A stretch of 64,000 nucleotides of DNA from Limnephilus marmoratus (taxonomy: Eukaryota; Arthropoda; Insecta; Trichoptera; Limnephilidae): NCBI GenBank assembly GCA_917880885.1, contig OU862915.1, positions 36,154,676 to 36,218,675 on the forward strand. The letters are read 5' to 3'. Each line of letters starts with the position of its first letter. Within the stretch, counting starts at the first letter, position 1. A program made the position numbers and the translations under genes. Positions 20,375 through 31,270 of this stretch are shown one piece after another. Below the pieces are notes generated by a model that did no database searches, was not told the origin of the DNA, and saw nothing but the letters and a program-made list of their open reading frames with translations.

Positions 20375-21205
20375 ATAAAAATATCAATATTACCATATTG
20401 TCTTCATTTAATTAACTCCAAAAGCATCAAATATCTTGGAATTGAAATTGATGATAATCTCCGATGGAACTCACAAATTGACGTAATTACAAAAAAACTA
20501 ACCAGGTACATATACTTCTTTAGAAACATTCGTAATATCCTCAACGTAAACGATATTAAAAAAGTATACTATGCTTTGTGTCAATCACAAATAGAGTACG
20601 GTATAACTGGATGGGGGTCTGCCTTGAGCACTCACACAGAGCGACTCAATATAGCCCAAAAAGGAGTACTAAAGACAATACTGAAAGTTCCGCTTAGAAC
20701 TCCGACGGAAGAAATATTTAATAACTTTCAAGTCTTCAATGTACAGAAACTTTATTCAAAAAATATTTTATTTAAACTGAAAAAAAAACATATATGAATA
20801 CTCCACTACCCAACATAAATACTCAACCAGGGCAGTAAGCAATAACATCCTGGTTACTCCCAGTTTGAACACATCTTTTGGACAGAGAAATAATAAATTC
20901 CATGCTATGAAATTATACAATGCTCTACCAGATCAAATCAAAAATATAAAGGAAATTAACATATTTAAAACAAAAGTAAAAACATGGCTGAGAGATCAAA
21001 GTGTTAATAAAATTACAAACATCATGAATCCGATATAAAGTCAATCCATAACCAAATACAAATATTTTAAAAAACTACAGGCCACCTCAGAACAGGAAAT
21101 CCTAGTGAGGAGGTCTGTGAAAAAAAAAATGGATCTATACTTATACTATATATTATACATACATGTACAAACCTTGCTATTGAAATTAATAATAAATAAA
21201 TAAAT
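20375..21205 (+). pseudogene. Non-LTR reverse transcriptase C-terminal fragment
   Basis: An open stretch of about 140 codons includes SIKYLGIEIDDNLRWNSQI, then IEYGITGWGSA and QKGVLKTILKVPLRTPTEE. These are the thumb and C-terminal blocks of jockey-type reverse transcriptases. A frameshift after about 20790 leaves the rest readable in another frame (LYNALPDQIKN and a TWLRDQ block) to about 21040. The untranslated end contains the CCTAGTGAGG phrase seen after other fragments and finishes in an A-rich run near 21190-21205. The 5' half, including the catalytic motif, is missing. Confidence 0.7.
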
Positions 21206-21578
21206 TAAATATTATATTTTGAGATTTTACTCATAAAGTTAAAAAATAAAAATAAACATTAATCCTCGACTTGCAGAAAAATCAATAGACATCGCATACT
21301 AAAAATAAAATAGATAACAATTTATTCAGACACTATCTAGATAGCATTTAGTTCGGGTTGAATCTTGCAATCATATATAAAGATAGCAGCCAATAAATAA
21401 TATGCGCGTTAAGGAAATGAAGATAATATTGGTAGTTCCTGTTATTTAGTTATCAAAGTACCTACCACTAATGCCATCTTTGTCTATGTTTCTAAGCTTA
21501 ATAAATATCAGTTCTCGCTGTCTCCTGAATAAAATAACGTGTTTCATTTAATAGTTCCGGTAAGTGACCGAATTTGAT
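21206..21578. other. Repeat-derived stretch without genes
   Basis: It contains AGATAATATTGGTAGTTCC, a relative of the phrase near 20158 upstream of the other tRNA-like head. This suggests that both tRNA-like heads belong to one larger repeat. Confidence 0.35.
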
Positions 21579-21646
21579 ATCGACACCTTAGTTCAGTTGA
21601 TAGAGCACTTGCCATGTAAGCAAAGGGTCCTGGGTTCGAGTCGATT
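21579..21646 (+). repeat. tRNA-like SINE head, second copy
   Basis: The same structure as at 20222 with a few changes (TAGTTCAGTTGATAGAG for the A box). The B box GGGTTCGAGTC is unchanged. Confidence 0.55.
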
Positions 21647-22061
21647 TTTCGGTTTCCACATTTTCGATTGAGTTTCGCTAATATTGTCTTCATTTAATTA
21701 AATAAATTAAAATGATTGATATAAAGTAATCATAAACATTTTCTTCTGTACTTTCGTGGTTTCGGTTTCAGTCTGTTTTTGGTGACAAACACTTTTTAAT
21801 GAGATTTATTAAATTAATGTTGTTATGATTTTCGATTGAGTATTTTATGAATGTAGAGGAGTATGGTTTTAGAATAGAGTTGTTTAATTGACATGACGTT
21901 GTTGAAGATTTTGTCAGTGCTAGTTGTTTCAGGCACATTTGGTGTATTGTCATTTGCACTGCCTTTTATTACAACTAAAAATATTATCGTGTTTGATCAC
22001 ATATGCTAGAACACTATACTGGAAATGGGTTTAAAACTATAACCCTCTACAGTCTCTACAC

Positions 22062-22275
22062 CATAGGTTCTCAACCTTGGCGATACCCATCTTGCCCCAT
22101 CCCATCTTACCCCATCCCATCTTGCCCTATCCTATCCCATTACGCCCCCTCCTTTGTGGTAAATATAATCGTGACGAAAATTGCTGTTTCAGATATTCAG
22201 ATTCACGAGTCAGGGGGCGCTAGAAAAAATATGTTCCCCAAGTGGGCGGTAGGCAAAAAATGTTGAGAATCTATA
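22062..22275. mobile_element. hAT-type MITE
   Basis: Ends CATAGGTTCTCAAC and (reverse complement) TATAGATTCTCAAC match the ..GGTTCTCAACC terminal repeats of hAT MITEs. Flanks CTCTACAC (22054-22061) and TTCTACAC (22276-22283) form an 8-bp duplication with one mismatch. The interior has a short degenerate CATCTTGCCCCATCC repeat and a GGGGGCGCT block. At 214 bp it is too short to encode a transposase. Confidence 0.6.
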
Positions 22276-22565
22276 TTCTACACCTTATTAATGAAACCTG
22301 TTTTTCAGTTAGCCTCGCTGAAAGGTTTCGTATTGAATAAAGCTTTCTATGTCATAGTTTTCCATTGCTTTGTTTTTGTTACGTTTATTTTGTATCGTTT
22401 CTCTAACACACACAACGTTAAGAGACGAACCTGACTTACTTTAAACAGTGATTTGTGGGGTAAAAAACAAATTATTAACCATTTGGACTACGGTTCCTTA
22501 TTCTCATTTGAAAAAAGTAAAAATCATAGAGTGGACGCTTAAAAATAATAAATATAAGTATAACA
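22276..22565. other. Unassigned stretch
   Basis: No feature was recognised. Confidence 0.3.
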
Positions 22566-22990
22566 ATCTGGTGGGTGGTGGGTACCATCTTCCCGGAAAC
22601 CGTTTATTGGATGATACACCTCTGCCGTAATGAACACTACTCTACGTTCGGTGACCTAGTAGGGGTGCCCGGGTGCATCGGGTGAGGTATATCCAAGTCT
22701 TGCCAGCGGATGCACATTACCACCAGCTGCGCGGAAGGCCGAATCGGGAGAGGTCAGTTTGGTAGACCCTTCGACCTCTGTAGCTGGTCGGCTCGACCCA
22801 TCGTCGTCTTGCACCACAGCAGGGGGGATCTGTTCGGTCCGTTACTCATGACAATACTGACCCATAAATTCCTACCCACCCCTTATAACTTTTCCTTCCT
22901 AGACCTTCTTCTCCTTCAATTTTAAAAAAAAATTCCCTACTCGTAGCAATCCTAAAGAAACCATATGTAGAGAGAGAAATAAAAACAGAA
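22566..22990 (+). repeat. SINE-like repeat, diverged copy
   Basis: The head is altered (GGTGGTGGGTACCATCTTCC) but the later blocks are in order: GGTGACCTAGTAGGGGTGCC, AGCGGATGCACATTACCACC, CATCGTCGTCTTGCACCAC and CCTACCCACCCCTTATAAC. The terminal hairpin has decayed. Confidence 0.55.
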
Positions 22991-23334
22991 CAGTAGCTGA
23001 GGCGAAAATAATAAAATGGTATTAAAATAAACATAATAAACCCATATGTACTTAATGCATTATGAAACTACATTTTTGTGATTATAACTTGTGACTGTAA
23101 ACAAGAGCGACTGGGAAATAGGTATTGGAGTTGGAAAGGGAAAGGGGAGGAAAACGATTAGGGAATTGCCACGGAATTAAAATGCAAATAAGCGGTATAA
23201 TTTTTTTTTAATCCTTAATAACTCAACTTCTTGAAAAGCCAAAAATACATGATATTTTAATAAAAATAAATAAATAAAATAAAATTCGCCTTTATTGCTG
23301 TTAACCTTATAAAACATTTTTCTAATTTAATTAA

Positions 23335-24000
23335 CTCCACGTACCTGTCCTTCTATAAGTAGAGTTGACAGTATTAAATATCTTGGTATTCAAATAGATG
23401 ATCTTCTTAAATGGAACGTACATGTTACAAACCTAACGACAAAACTGAGGAAACTCATCTATTTTTTTAAAAATGTTAGAGATATATTAAATATAAAACA
23501 ACGGAAACAAGTTTACTGTGCTCTTATACAATCATCACTTGAATATGGTATTATCAGCTGGGGAAGTGCCACAAATACTTGCCTGGAGCCTTTAATAAAG
23601 ATTCAAAAATTAATTTTGAAGGTTATTCTTAAAGTCCCGTTGAGAACGAGCACTAATTTTATTTTTAAGACACTAAATGTTCCTAACCTGCAAAAATTGT
23701 ATTAAAAAAATATCCTGCTTCATAAATTTAAAAATGCACACAAACCTCTTATGGGCAAAGAAGTTTTAAATATAATGCAACAAAGCTGTTCAATTCTCTA
23801 CCTCCTGAAATTAGAAACACGCAATCCAAAAATGCATTTAAAAGTAAAATCATTGATCACCTCAAGTAAACATTTCCATCACGAGTATTTAATAACATAG
23901 TTACCTTTATATTTACTGTGTGTATATATGTAACCATGTACCTACTGCAATCTTCTATATGTATGTAACATACTTGAATTGTATAATTAAAGAAAAAAAA
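23335..24000 (+). pseudogene. Second jockey-type reverse transcriptase fragment
   Basis: The translation shows SIKYLGIQIDDLLKWNVHV, LEYGIISWGSAT and LKVILKVPLRTS, blocks matching the fragment at 20375 but clearly diverged. Stops and frameshifts after about 23700 interrupt it. The 3' part ends in an A-rich run near 23990. The YLGI.IDD phrase belongs to the thumb region and is not the polymerase active site. Confidence 0.65.
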
Positions 24001-24380
24001 AATTTATATCAACCTGTCACTTTCATAATATTTTTCAAAATACTACTTAAACAGAATCATAGATAACCACTCTGTAAATTGCCATCTCAACACAGGCGTT
24101 TCACACCTAGTGAGATGGGCAATACGCCATTATTATAACCAAATGTAATATGAAAATAGTTAAATAAAATAAATAAAAAAAAAAAAATAAAAAAAATAAA
24201 AATATATTTTTTTTTTTTTTTTTTAAATATCATTCTAAATTGTCAGCGTTCAGGTCAATATTTTTTTAAATAACTTGTCTTTCGATAGAGGCCTACTCTA
24301 AAGATTTCCATTTTTCTCAATCCTTTGCAACTCTGTCTGATCCATTCTGGACCAGCCACCTTTTTTAGCAATACAACCCC
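24001..24380. other. AT-rich stretch with a poly-A/poly-T junction
   Basis: It contains the phrase CACACCTAGTGAGATGGGC, similar to ends of the non-LTR copies, and a long A-rich run (24164-24203) followed at once by a run of about 16 T, which can fold back. Confidence 0.4.
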
Positions 24381-24768
24381 ACTAAAACGGCTCTACTGGT
24401 CGTAAGATATGGACAAGGACCAAAAAATATTCCTTCAGCAACCCTGAATGGTGTGAACCTGCAGGTGACTGAAGGAACTAAATACCTTGGACACATAATC
24501 ACCAGTAATCTGATGGACGATGACGACATCGATAGGCAAAGAAGAGCTCTCAGTGTAAAAGCAAACATGCTCAGTAGAAGATTCCGCCTTTGCAGTACTG
24601 CTGTAAAAAGGACGCTCTTCCTTTCCTTCTGCGCAACACTGTATACGTCTGAACTCTGGGCAAACTACAAGAAGAGTAGTATAGAAAGACTTCGGGTTCA
24701 GTATAACAACGCCTTCCGCGTAATGTTTGGTCTCCCCAGATATTGCAGCGCTTCCCGGATGTTCACGG
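24381..24768 (+). pseudogene. CR1/L2-like reverse transcriptase C-terminus, part 1 (split by element D)
   Basis: The open frame reads TALLVVRYGQGP, then KYLGHIITSNLMDDDDI, RQRRALSVKANMLSRRF and ERLRVQYNNAFRVMFGLPR, the C-terminal region of CR1/L2-type endonuclease-reverse transcriptases. It runs into element D at 24769 and continues in frame from 31947 once one ACGG copy is discounted. Confidence 0.75.
24765..24768. other. Target-site duplication ACGG, left of element D
   Basis: ACGG directly precedes the LTR and recurs at 31947-31950 directly after the other LTR, fixing both ends of D. Confidence 0.8.
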
Positions 24769-25444
24769 TGCTGGCATTGGCGCTACTTGCGGCCAACGCC
24801 AAACCCAAAACCTGGAAAGGACATGCAATAAACAGGCCAGCGGCTAGCTCACACAGCCGGCGCGAGCAAGGTCCCTCTTAAACCCAGGGCGAGTGTTTGT
24901 GGTTCGCTTGTAAATTCCTACTCCCCTTCCTTTCCTCAAAACCTCCAGGTCTCCTTCCTCAATCAGAACACAGTAGTAATGCACGAAAAAGGGTTTATTC
25001 ATTTAAAGGTGAACAGGATTATACACAAGCCAGCCTCGGCACTAAACACATGGTTATTTGGCTAACTAAAATGCTATTGTTCTATCAACTCTCTCTCTAC
25101 GCGTATATAGTGAAGTTAAATGTCAGTTCTTAGCACACAGAGGGAAAGCAAGGTTCATTGGTACTCACAAGCAGGAGATAGGCGGTCGTCAGACGGGTAC
25201 TGGTTAGGCGGGAGCTTCTTGAGCACAATGCACAATCAAAGTAAAACATCGCGAGTTCAGTTTACGGGGAGCGCAATCACGGGGACACAGTTGTTATGCC
25301 GAAGGTCGGAAGAGGAATGAATGCGGGGAGCCGCTCGGCGCTTGGCTACGGGCGCCGCGCGGCGCGGGGAGAGGGGGGCGGAGGGCCTGTGCAAGGGGTC
25401 AATTCGCTATTAGCTCGCACGGGAATCAATTCCGTAACGTAACA
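24769..25444 (-). repeat. 3' LTR of element D
   Basis: 676 bp; the element-sense start is TGTTACG and the end is GCCAGCA. It matches 31271-31946 with about six differences. Compared with the C LTRs it is clearly diverged, most of all in the middle, although the internal regions of C and D are nearly the same. Confidence 0.88.
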
Positions 25445-25455
25445 CTTCCCCCCTC
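25445..25455 (-). other. Polypurine tract of element D
   Basis: Element sense GAGGGGGGAAG directly before the 3' LTR, as in C. Confidence 0.72.
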
Positions 25456-25973
25456 GCCGCAAAAAAAGCGACGTGGTAATGGATCAGTAGGGCTAAGAAA
25501 TCCTCTTACCCTTCTAGCACTTGTGCCAAAACAAAAAAAAAATCCAAGAGAAAGGGGAGAGAGAGAGAGAGAAAAAGAAAAAGTTGCTAGCTACAAAATA
25601 GTAGAAACAAAAACAAAAGAGAAAAAAAAGCATGGTGAACAAAGAATTATACATGAATGTACATGAAAGAGCAGTGGCATACATAAATATAAACAAGGAC
25701 CTGCTGGAGAAAGGTACAAGGGTTATGCAGTGATAGAAAAAAAATGACTCTAAATTGTATCATTGGTCTGTGAGCTAAGTTTGCGTAGCGTGGTTTGCGT
25801 AGGATGTTTGGGGTGTTTGAACGTTGCACTGAAGTTACAAGGTTACTTTGTCACAGTAACCTGGCCCGTTTGAGATTACACTCAAGGAACACTAGGGCCT
25901 TAAAGAAAACACGAAGACGAGAACGCAGGATGAGGCTTCTTGGTGGTGGAGAGGGTTCTACCTGTCACAGAGG

Positions 25974-26594
25974 TCAAAAAGGTAGCTGCTTCCGGATCCT
26001 GTGGGTGGGCCAGTATGACATCATTGAGGTACTGGAGAGTGGAATTGTAATTGGTGGTTGGTCCTTTATAGAGGAGGTGGTTTGTGTGCATGACAGCCGT
26101 TGTTGTGATGGTGGTTGGTACACTGGTTTGTATACAGTGGGATTGTTGTATGAACAATTGTTGGTATTGTTATTTGCGCAAGGGCACAGGAGCATTGGCA
26201 TGATGGCAACAGAGCAATTTGCAAGGTGCAGCTGGAACATTTGCAAGATGCAGCAGGAACATTTATACAATGGCAACAGGAAAATTTGCGAGATGCCGCA
26301 GGAACATTTGTACAATGGCAACAGGAACATTTGCGAGATGCCGCAGGAACATTTGTACAATGGCAACAGGAACATTTGCGAGATGCCGCAGGAACATTTG
26401 CACGATGGCAACAGAAACATTTGCAAGGTGCCGCAGGAACATTTGTACAATGGCAACGGGACCATTTGCGAGATACCGCAGGAACATTTGCACGATGGCA
26501 ACAGGAACATGAACCAACTTAGAGCTGACGTGCTTGGGTTTGTTTGAGTGATGGTTTTGTGATGATACAATTCGCAACTACACGCACGACTCAC
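25974..26594 (-). other. Element-sense open frame over the expanded 45-bp repeats (206 codons)
   Basis: The counterpart of the 146-codon frame in C, lengthened by whole 15-residue units, each containing a YKCSCGISQ-like block. The antisense strand is open too (250 codons, 25795-26547). No family is recognised, and coding status is doubtful. Confidence 0.2.
26213..26511. repeat. 45-bp minisatellite, about six units (element D)
   Basis: The same unit as in C, expanded. Some units are exact or near-exact copies, indicating recent amplification by slippage or template switching. Confidence 0.85.
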
Positions 26595-28196
26595 ACTAGG
26601 TTATGTTAGGTGTGGTCGGGTGCTTTTGGTACGTAGTGTTTGAAGGCATGGGACCTCCGTGACGGTAGTGAAGGCAGCATGAAGAGAGGCGCTGGTGTAG
26701 ATGGGGTGAAGAGCTGCTGGTCTTCTTATTAATCCGGCGAAAAAATTATTATTAGAACAAAATTCTTGAAGTTTACCTGCCTGGTAGACCAATGATGAAA
26801 AGGTTTGGAGAGAAACAAGGTGTGCATGTTGAGAAAGATTGGATTTGTTTGACGTGTAGAGAGAGAGAGAGACGGAGAGAGAGTTAACTAAATGCAACTA
26901 CAGACTTATACATATTACAAAGGTACGTATTCAAGGAAGGTTCTGTTTAACCCATTTAGTTTTTTTTTAAACTAAATACATTTCCAAGAACACGTAGGTA
27001 AGGGTTTGTACGTATGACAAAATGCCACGTTCGAAAGAAGTTGGTCTTCCATGACCTATGCTCACGTCTATACGGTAGCATTTTTTCTACTTTCGAAGAA
27101 CAAAAACATTGAGTACAAATAAGTTATGAAAAGTGGGAAAGGAGTAGGAAGTTGAAAGGATCCGTGTATGAAGGTTGTCCCATTTGAAAAACGAAACGCC
27201 AAGTGCGTAACGCATATATCCCCATTCACGGATAATTTCGAGGAAGGGAAAGGGTGACAATTGGGAACATTTGAACGAAGAAAACTGCTGAGGACTCGGC
27301 TATTTCCGAAATTCGACCTCTGAGTGGAAGGTGAAACAAGGTCTACAGCAGTTATCCTGGCACATTACAATACCATTTGGTAGTGTGGGACAAAAGGAAT
27401 ACACTGACATAAAAGAGTCTAATCCTCCACGTGTATTGGGTAGAAGATTAGAGGGTCGTTTGATTCTCCTACTTGTTTGCGAGAAATGACAGACCCTTGC
27501 TCAAATCTCACAAACCTGGGGGGTTTTCTTGTTCGTCTCCCAGACAACGAGTTAGGTGTTTTTTGTGTCCATCAACTTAACTCCTACGACACGATGCCCC
27601 ATAATCATGAGTGAAGCGTATGATTAGTCCTTTTGAGATAGTGGATAGTTCCTGGGTTCTTGTGACAGGAAGTCCACGGGTATGTTAATGAGTACTCTGC
27701 TGCAAAAGCAATAATTTTCTGATAACAGAAAATAAAAGGCGTGTGATATACACTTGGTAGGTCACACAAACAAAGGGGTAGATATTATTTCGTTCGCACG
27801 ACTCATGGTGAGTATTGTAACGTCTTCACGTTTGGTGCACAGATTATATAAGTACACAGTTATAACAAAGCGGTTCTCATGCCAAAAGACACACGACCAA
27901 CTCAATAACATTTAGTTAAGAGTATAAAGTAATTATAACGAACTTCTCGTATCATGGCGGATGTTTTGAGGATCTCTCCTATGATGGTAGATATTGTCAC
28001 GTTTTCACGTCTCACGTGACAGGAATGAACGATTTACAACAAATTTTTCCCAGTATTGAAAGACAGTAACCCAATAGGTATTTAAAACAATTTAATGAGA
28101 TAAATCACCCTCTCGATCAACAACCCTGTGTTGACGAGCAAACAATGAGTAGTTATGACGGACTCCCCGTGACGTGTAAAAACACAAAGATATTAT

Positions 28197-28276
28197 GAGA
28201 TTCGCATCTATAGCAGTGGATATTGTAAGGTTCACACCTATAATAGTAGATATTGTAAGGCTCGCGCCTATAATGT
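28197..28276. repeat. 33-bp tandem repeat in the D 3' region
   Basis: The counterpart of 9946-10025 in C, with the same sequence and phase. Confidence 0.6.
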
Positions 28277-28452
28277 TACAAAAGTTTACGTTCGAAAATG
28301 TGGGTCCCCATTCAATACAGACGGCGGTTTGCAATGATGTAATTAATACGGCACTGCTGTAGCTTAATAATTTCATATTAGCATACGTTACAAGACTTGC
28401 CAAAAGGCGATAAACACAAATTTTATTGAAGATCTGGCCAAGATTTTAAACT

Positions 28453-28788
28453 TCAAACAAAAATAATGGTACAATAAAGGACAAAAGAAACTGATGTCAT
28501 GATAAAATATTGTACCTCATAATGAAGTTGTATATGTACAACGAACAATGTTAAGGAAGGGACGAAACGTATTGTCACTTTTATAACAAATATTTTTCTC
28601 AGAATCCGACAAAATACGATTCTGGAAAAAAATAGAGCAATTGGGTTGAGCGCCATTCTAATTTTTGGAAAAAGAAGAAAAACCACAAGTAGCAACAAGG
28701 TTGCCCTTGAATTGTTTCGAATCCAGCGAATGTGACCTGATAGGTGTGTACATTTGGTGTATTCGAAACGATCCCCAATATACAACAT
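28453..28788 (-). other. Element-sense 111-codon hydrophobic open frame (D)
   Basis: The counterpart of 10202-10537 in C. Its function is unknown, and the frame may be incidental. Confidence 0.18.
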
Positions 28789-29411
28789 TACTATGAATGT
28801 GTTAGGATGGGGTGAAGAGGAAAAAGAAAAAAGAAAAAACGGGAGGATTTCCTATTATAACGGAAATCGTCGCGACATTCTTACAATATGGTGCTGTGAC
28901 CATAGTAGTGAGCTGCGGCAATGGTCTGAAACCAATGGTTATTATACAGACTTGCACTTAAGATTTTATATTTACAACATTAGGGTAGGGACGTACTGGT
29001 ACGACAAAAACCCGACACAAAACAATTAAAAAAAGGTGATATGACAAGATGAGGCGATGAGGTGAGAAAAAAAACGCGCGGATGCTGCAAGAATTGTGAA
29101 AAGGAAAGCGACGTCTTGGAGCAAGAGTTTTCCGGAACCGTTGATGGTAGGAGGAAAAGGAGGCCCTTTCCCGAAGTGATCAATTTCAGGAAGAGGATGC
29201 ATACAAGTATGAAAACGGTGCCCCAAGAGGTGCTCTTGTGGTACAGCAGGCAAGGCACGCAGGATGTACAAGAACATATAAAATTATGAAAAAGAATGTA
29301 CAGGAGTTAGGCTACCGTTGACATTAATGTGCCTTCAGGTGTAAGGATTACCTTACGAATGCCCATATGGGTGATTATTTACATTTAATATTTACATGTA
29401 ACTCACGTCAC

Positions 29412-29606
29412 TTATGACAAGAGTTTTGCCAATTTGATAACGCCTGAGTACTTGATGTGATGGAATTTACTGATTCCGTCACAGTAAGGCATTTTGGATT
29501 TATTCCTAGGAGAAATCTTTCTATTTCTCAGGGCCTGTAGTAATTCTTCCTTTCTTGAAGTAAAGACGTGCGGGATTATACCCAGCGTAACTTGAGGAAC
29601 TTCCAT
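29412..29606 (-). pseudogene. Remnant frame: gag N-terminus joined to the pol C-terminal tail
   Basis: The first 40 or so codons resemble the beginning of Gag in element A: both share LGIIP followed by a Ser/Arg-Lys-x-x-L-x-x-AL block and a SP-x-x-KSK block. The last 20 or so match the end of the integrase frame in C, read out of frame. The join lies near 29480 and removes the CCHC knuckle, protease, reverse transcriptase, RNase H and integrase. It produces no enzyme. Its value is that it marks the original gag start shared with C. Confidence 0.7.
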
Positions 29607-31251
29607 GGTGTATGAGATCGTATCAGAGTGACCTTATGTTGGAAAAAGTGAGAACTAGACTCGCAATTGGAAAGAAATTGGGCAGAGATTGACCACTGGG
29701 GACGTATTTTTTACAAAAAGTTTTTGAAAAAAAAAACACGTTTTTTATAAGTGTTTGGTTTATTTGAAAATTTGGGCAGGGGTTTGCCTAAAAAAACGTG
29801 ATTTTGTGAAAAAATCCAGATGTTTTGAAAATTTGTTGAAAATTTTCCAAGTCCAAAAACGAGAAAAATTTGGGCAGCGGTTTCCCTTAAAAAAACGTGA
29901 TTTTGTAAAAAAAAAACCAGACGTTTTGAAAATTTTCAAAGTCCATAAAATGAAAAAAAATTGGGCAGCGGTTTCCCTTAAAAAACGTGATTTTGTGAAA
30001 AAATCCAGATGTTTTGAAAATTTGTTGAAATTTTTCAAAGTCCGAAAACGAGAAAAAATTGGGCAGCGGTTTCCCTTAAAAAACGTTATTTTGTGAAAAA
30101 ATCCAGCTGTTTTGGAAATTTGTTGAAAATTTTCAAAGTCCGGATATGAAAATTTCACGGGCCGGGATTCACCTTAATGAAACACGTTTTTAGAATTTAT
30201 TCCGATGTTTTTGAAAAATGTTTGCAAATTTGCAAAAGTCCGGAAATAAAAAACGGAAACGAGGTTCGCCTTAAACGAACATGTTTTTAGAATATTTCCA
30301 TTTCCTTTCCAAAGGGGGGTTCTTCAGAAAAGGAAAGAAATATTTTTTCTTTTATACAAGTTTTCGTGGAAGTATTTGTTTGAAAATTCAACAATGTCTT
30401 GGGGAATAGTTTTTTTTATTTACGTGGCTAGACTAGCCTGATTTGAGCATCACCAATTATTGGTATTTACACGCCAACTTCCTTTCGTCATAACAAGTTA
30501 TATGCAGAAATGTGCATACGGATATAATGTTAGCTTTCGAGGAATCGACGTCAACGCGAACTAGGCATTTTTCGAATTATGTCGTCTGTTTCTTTATGAA
30601 AGATGATAGGTGCGCAAGAAAAAGGGAGAAACGGACGACAGAAGTACAAAAAAAATGCCCAATTGTCAAAAGGTAGAAAGAATTTAATCCACTTGTTTCC
30701 CTTAAGCTGCAAAATATGCCTTTATATATACAGGCCAGTATTTTGCGAAATAGACCCCTACCCGCAGAATATGTCGATATCAAATACAGACCAGCACTCT
30801 GCGGAATAAGTTTATTAATAAAAACTGGTTAATTAACTTTCGGGTAACGAAGCGGGTAATTGGTTTATCATATACAGGATTTTAATTGTTGAATAACTTT
30901 GTTTTAAATATTTGTGTACATTTCCACTATTAATCTTGTATTTGAAACTAGCAAATTTAGTCGGTCGACACTTGTAAACACTATATTATTCACGACGGCA
31001 ACTTTCTTGGTTGAGCACTTTACGTAGGAATACCGGTGATAATGTTTTGTCGAGTGACGACTCGAAAATGAAGGAATCGTGCCCGTGATAATTTAAATTG
31101 CAATTCGAAGTTACAATCGCGCCGGGGTTCTTGATGGAAATGCTAGACAAATTGGGGATAACGAGACAAAACATTATACATTATAAAGTTTAAACAATTG
31201 CTGATTGAAGAACGAGACTGTGGGACCGTGAAGAGGGAGGAAAAAAAAAAT
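29607..31251 (-). other. Leader of element D
   Basis: Equivalent to the C leader, longer by the amplified unit at 29766-30160. No protein-coding frame is supported; the 132- and 113-codon frames across the array follow from the repeat. Confidence 0.65.
29766..30160. repeat. Tandem repeat in the D leader, four to five units of about 91-99 bp
   Basis: Units begin near 29766, 29866, 29957 and 30055, with a partial one after about 30105. Each holds TTGGGCAGCGGTTTCCCTT, an AAAACGTGATTTTGT block and a TTTGAAAATTTGTTGAAA block. C has one unit at 12583-12665. Confidence 0.75.
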
Positions 31252-31269
31252 GCCATACGTCGGGCGACA
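31252..31269 (-). other. Primer-binding site of element D (Lys-like, diverged)
   Basis: Element sense TGTCGCCCGACGTATGGC, one base from the LTR; about four mismatches to the lysine-type site TGGCGCCCAACGTGGGGC. Confidence 0.55.
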
Positions 31270-31270
31270 G

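Larger units (their letters stand above)
25456..29411 (-). other. Long non-coding 3' region of element D
   Basis: It parallels 7382-11179 of C base for base over most of its length (offset about 18.25 kb in the central part). The main differences are the longer 45-bp array (26213-26511) and a deletion of about 110 bp close to the end of pol. Confidence 0.7.

Noticed and set aside
23335..24000. The YLGI.IDD phrase as a polymerase catalytic motif
   Set aside because: The phrase belongs to the thumb/C-terminal region of these reverse transcriptases; the true active-site block is upstream and missing from the truncated copies.
26213..26511. CRISPR-like array
   Set aside because: Units are contiguous tandem copies without unique spacers, inside a retrotransposon of a eukaryotic genome.
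29755..30158. Frames of 113 and 132 codons in the D leader
   Set aside because: Produced by the tandem repeat of about 95 bp; C has only one unit and no comparable frame.
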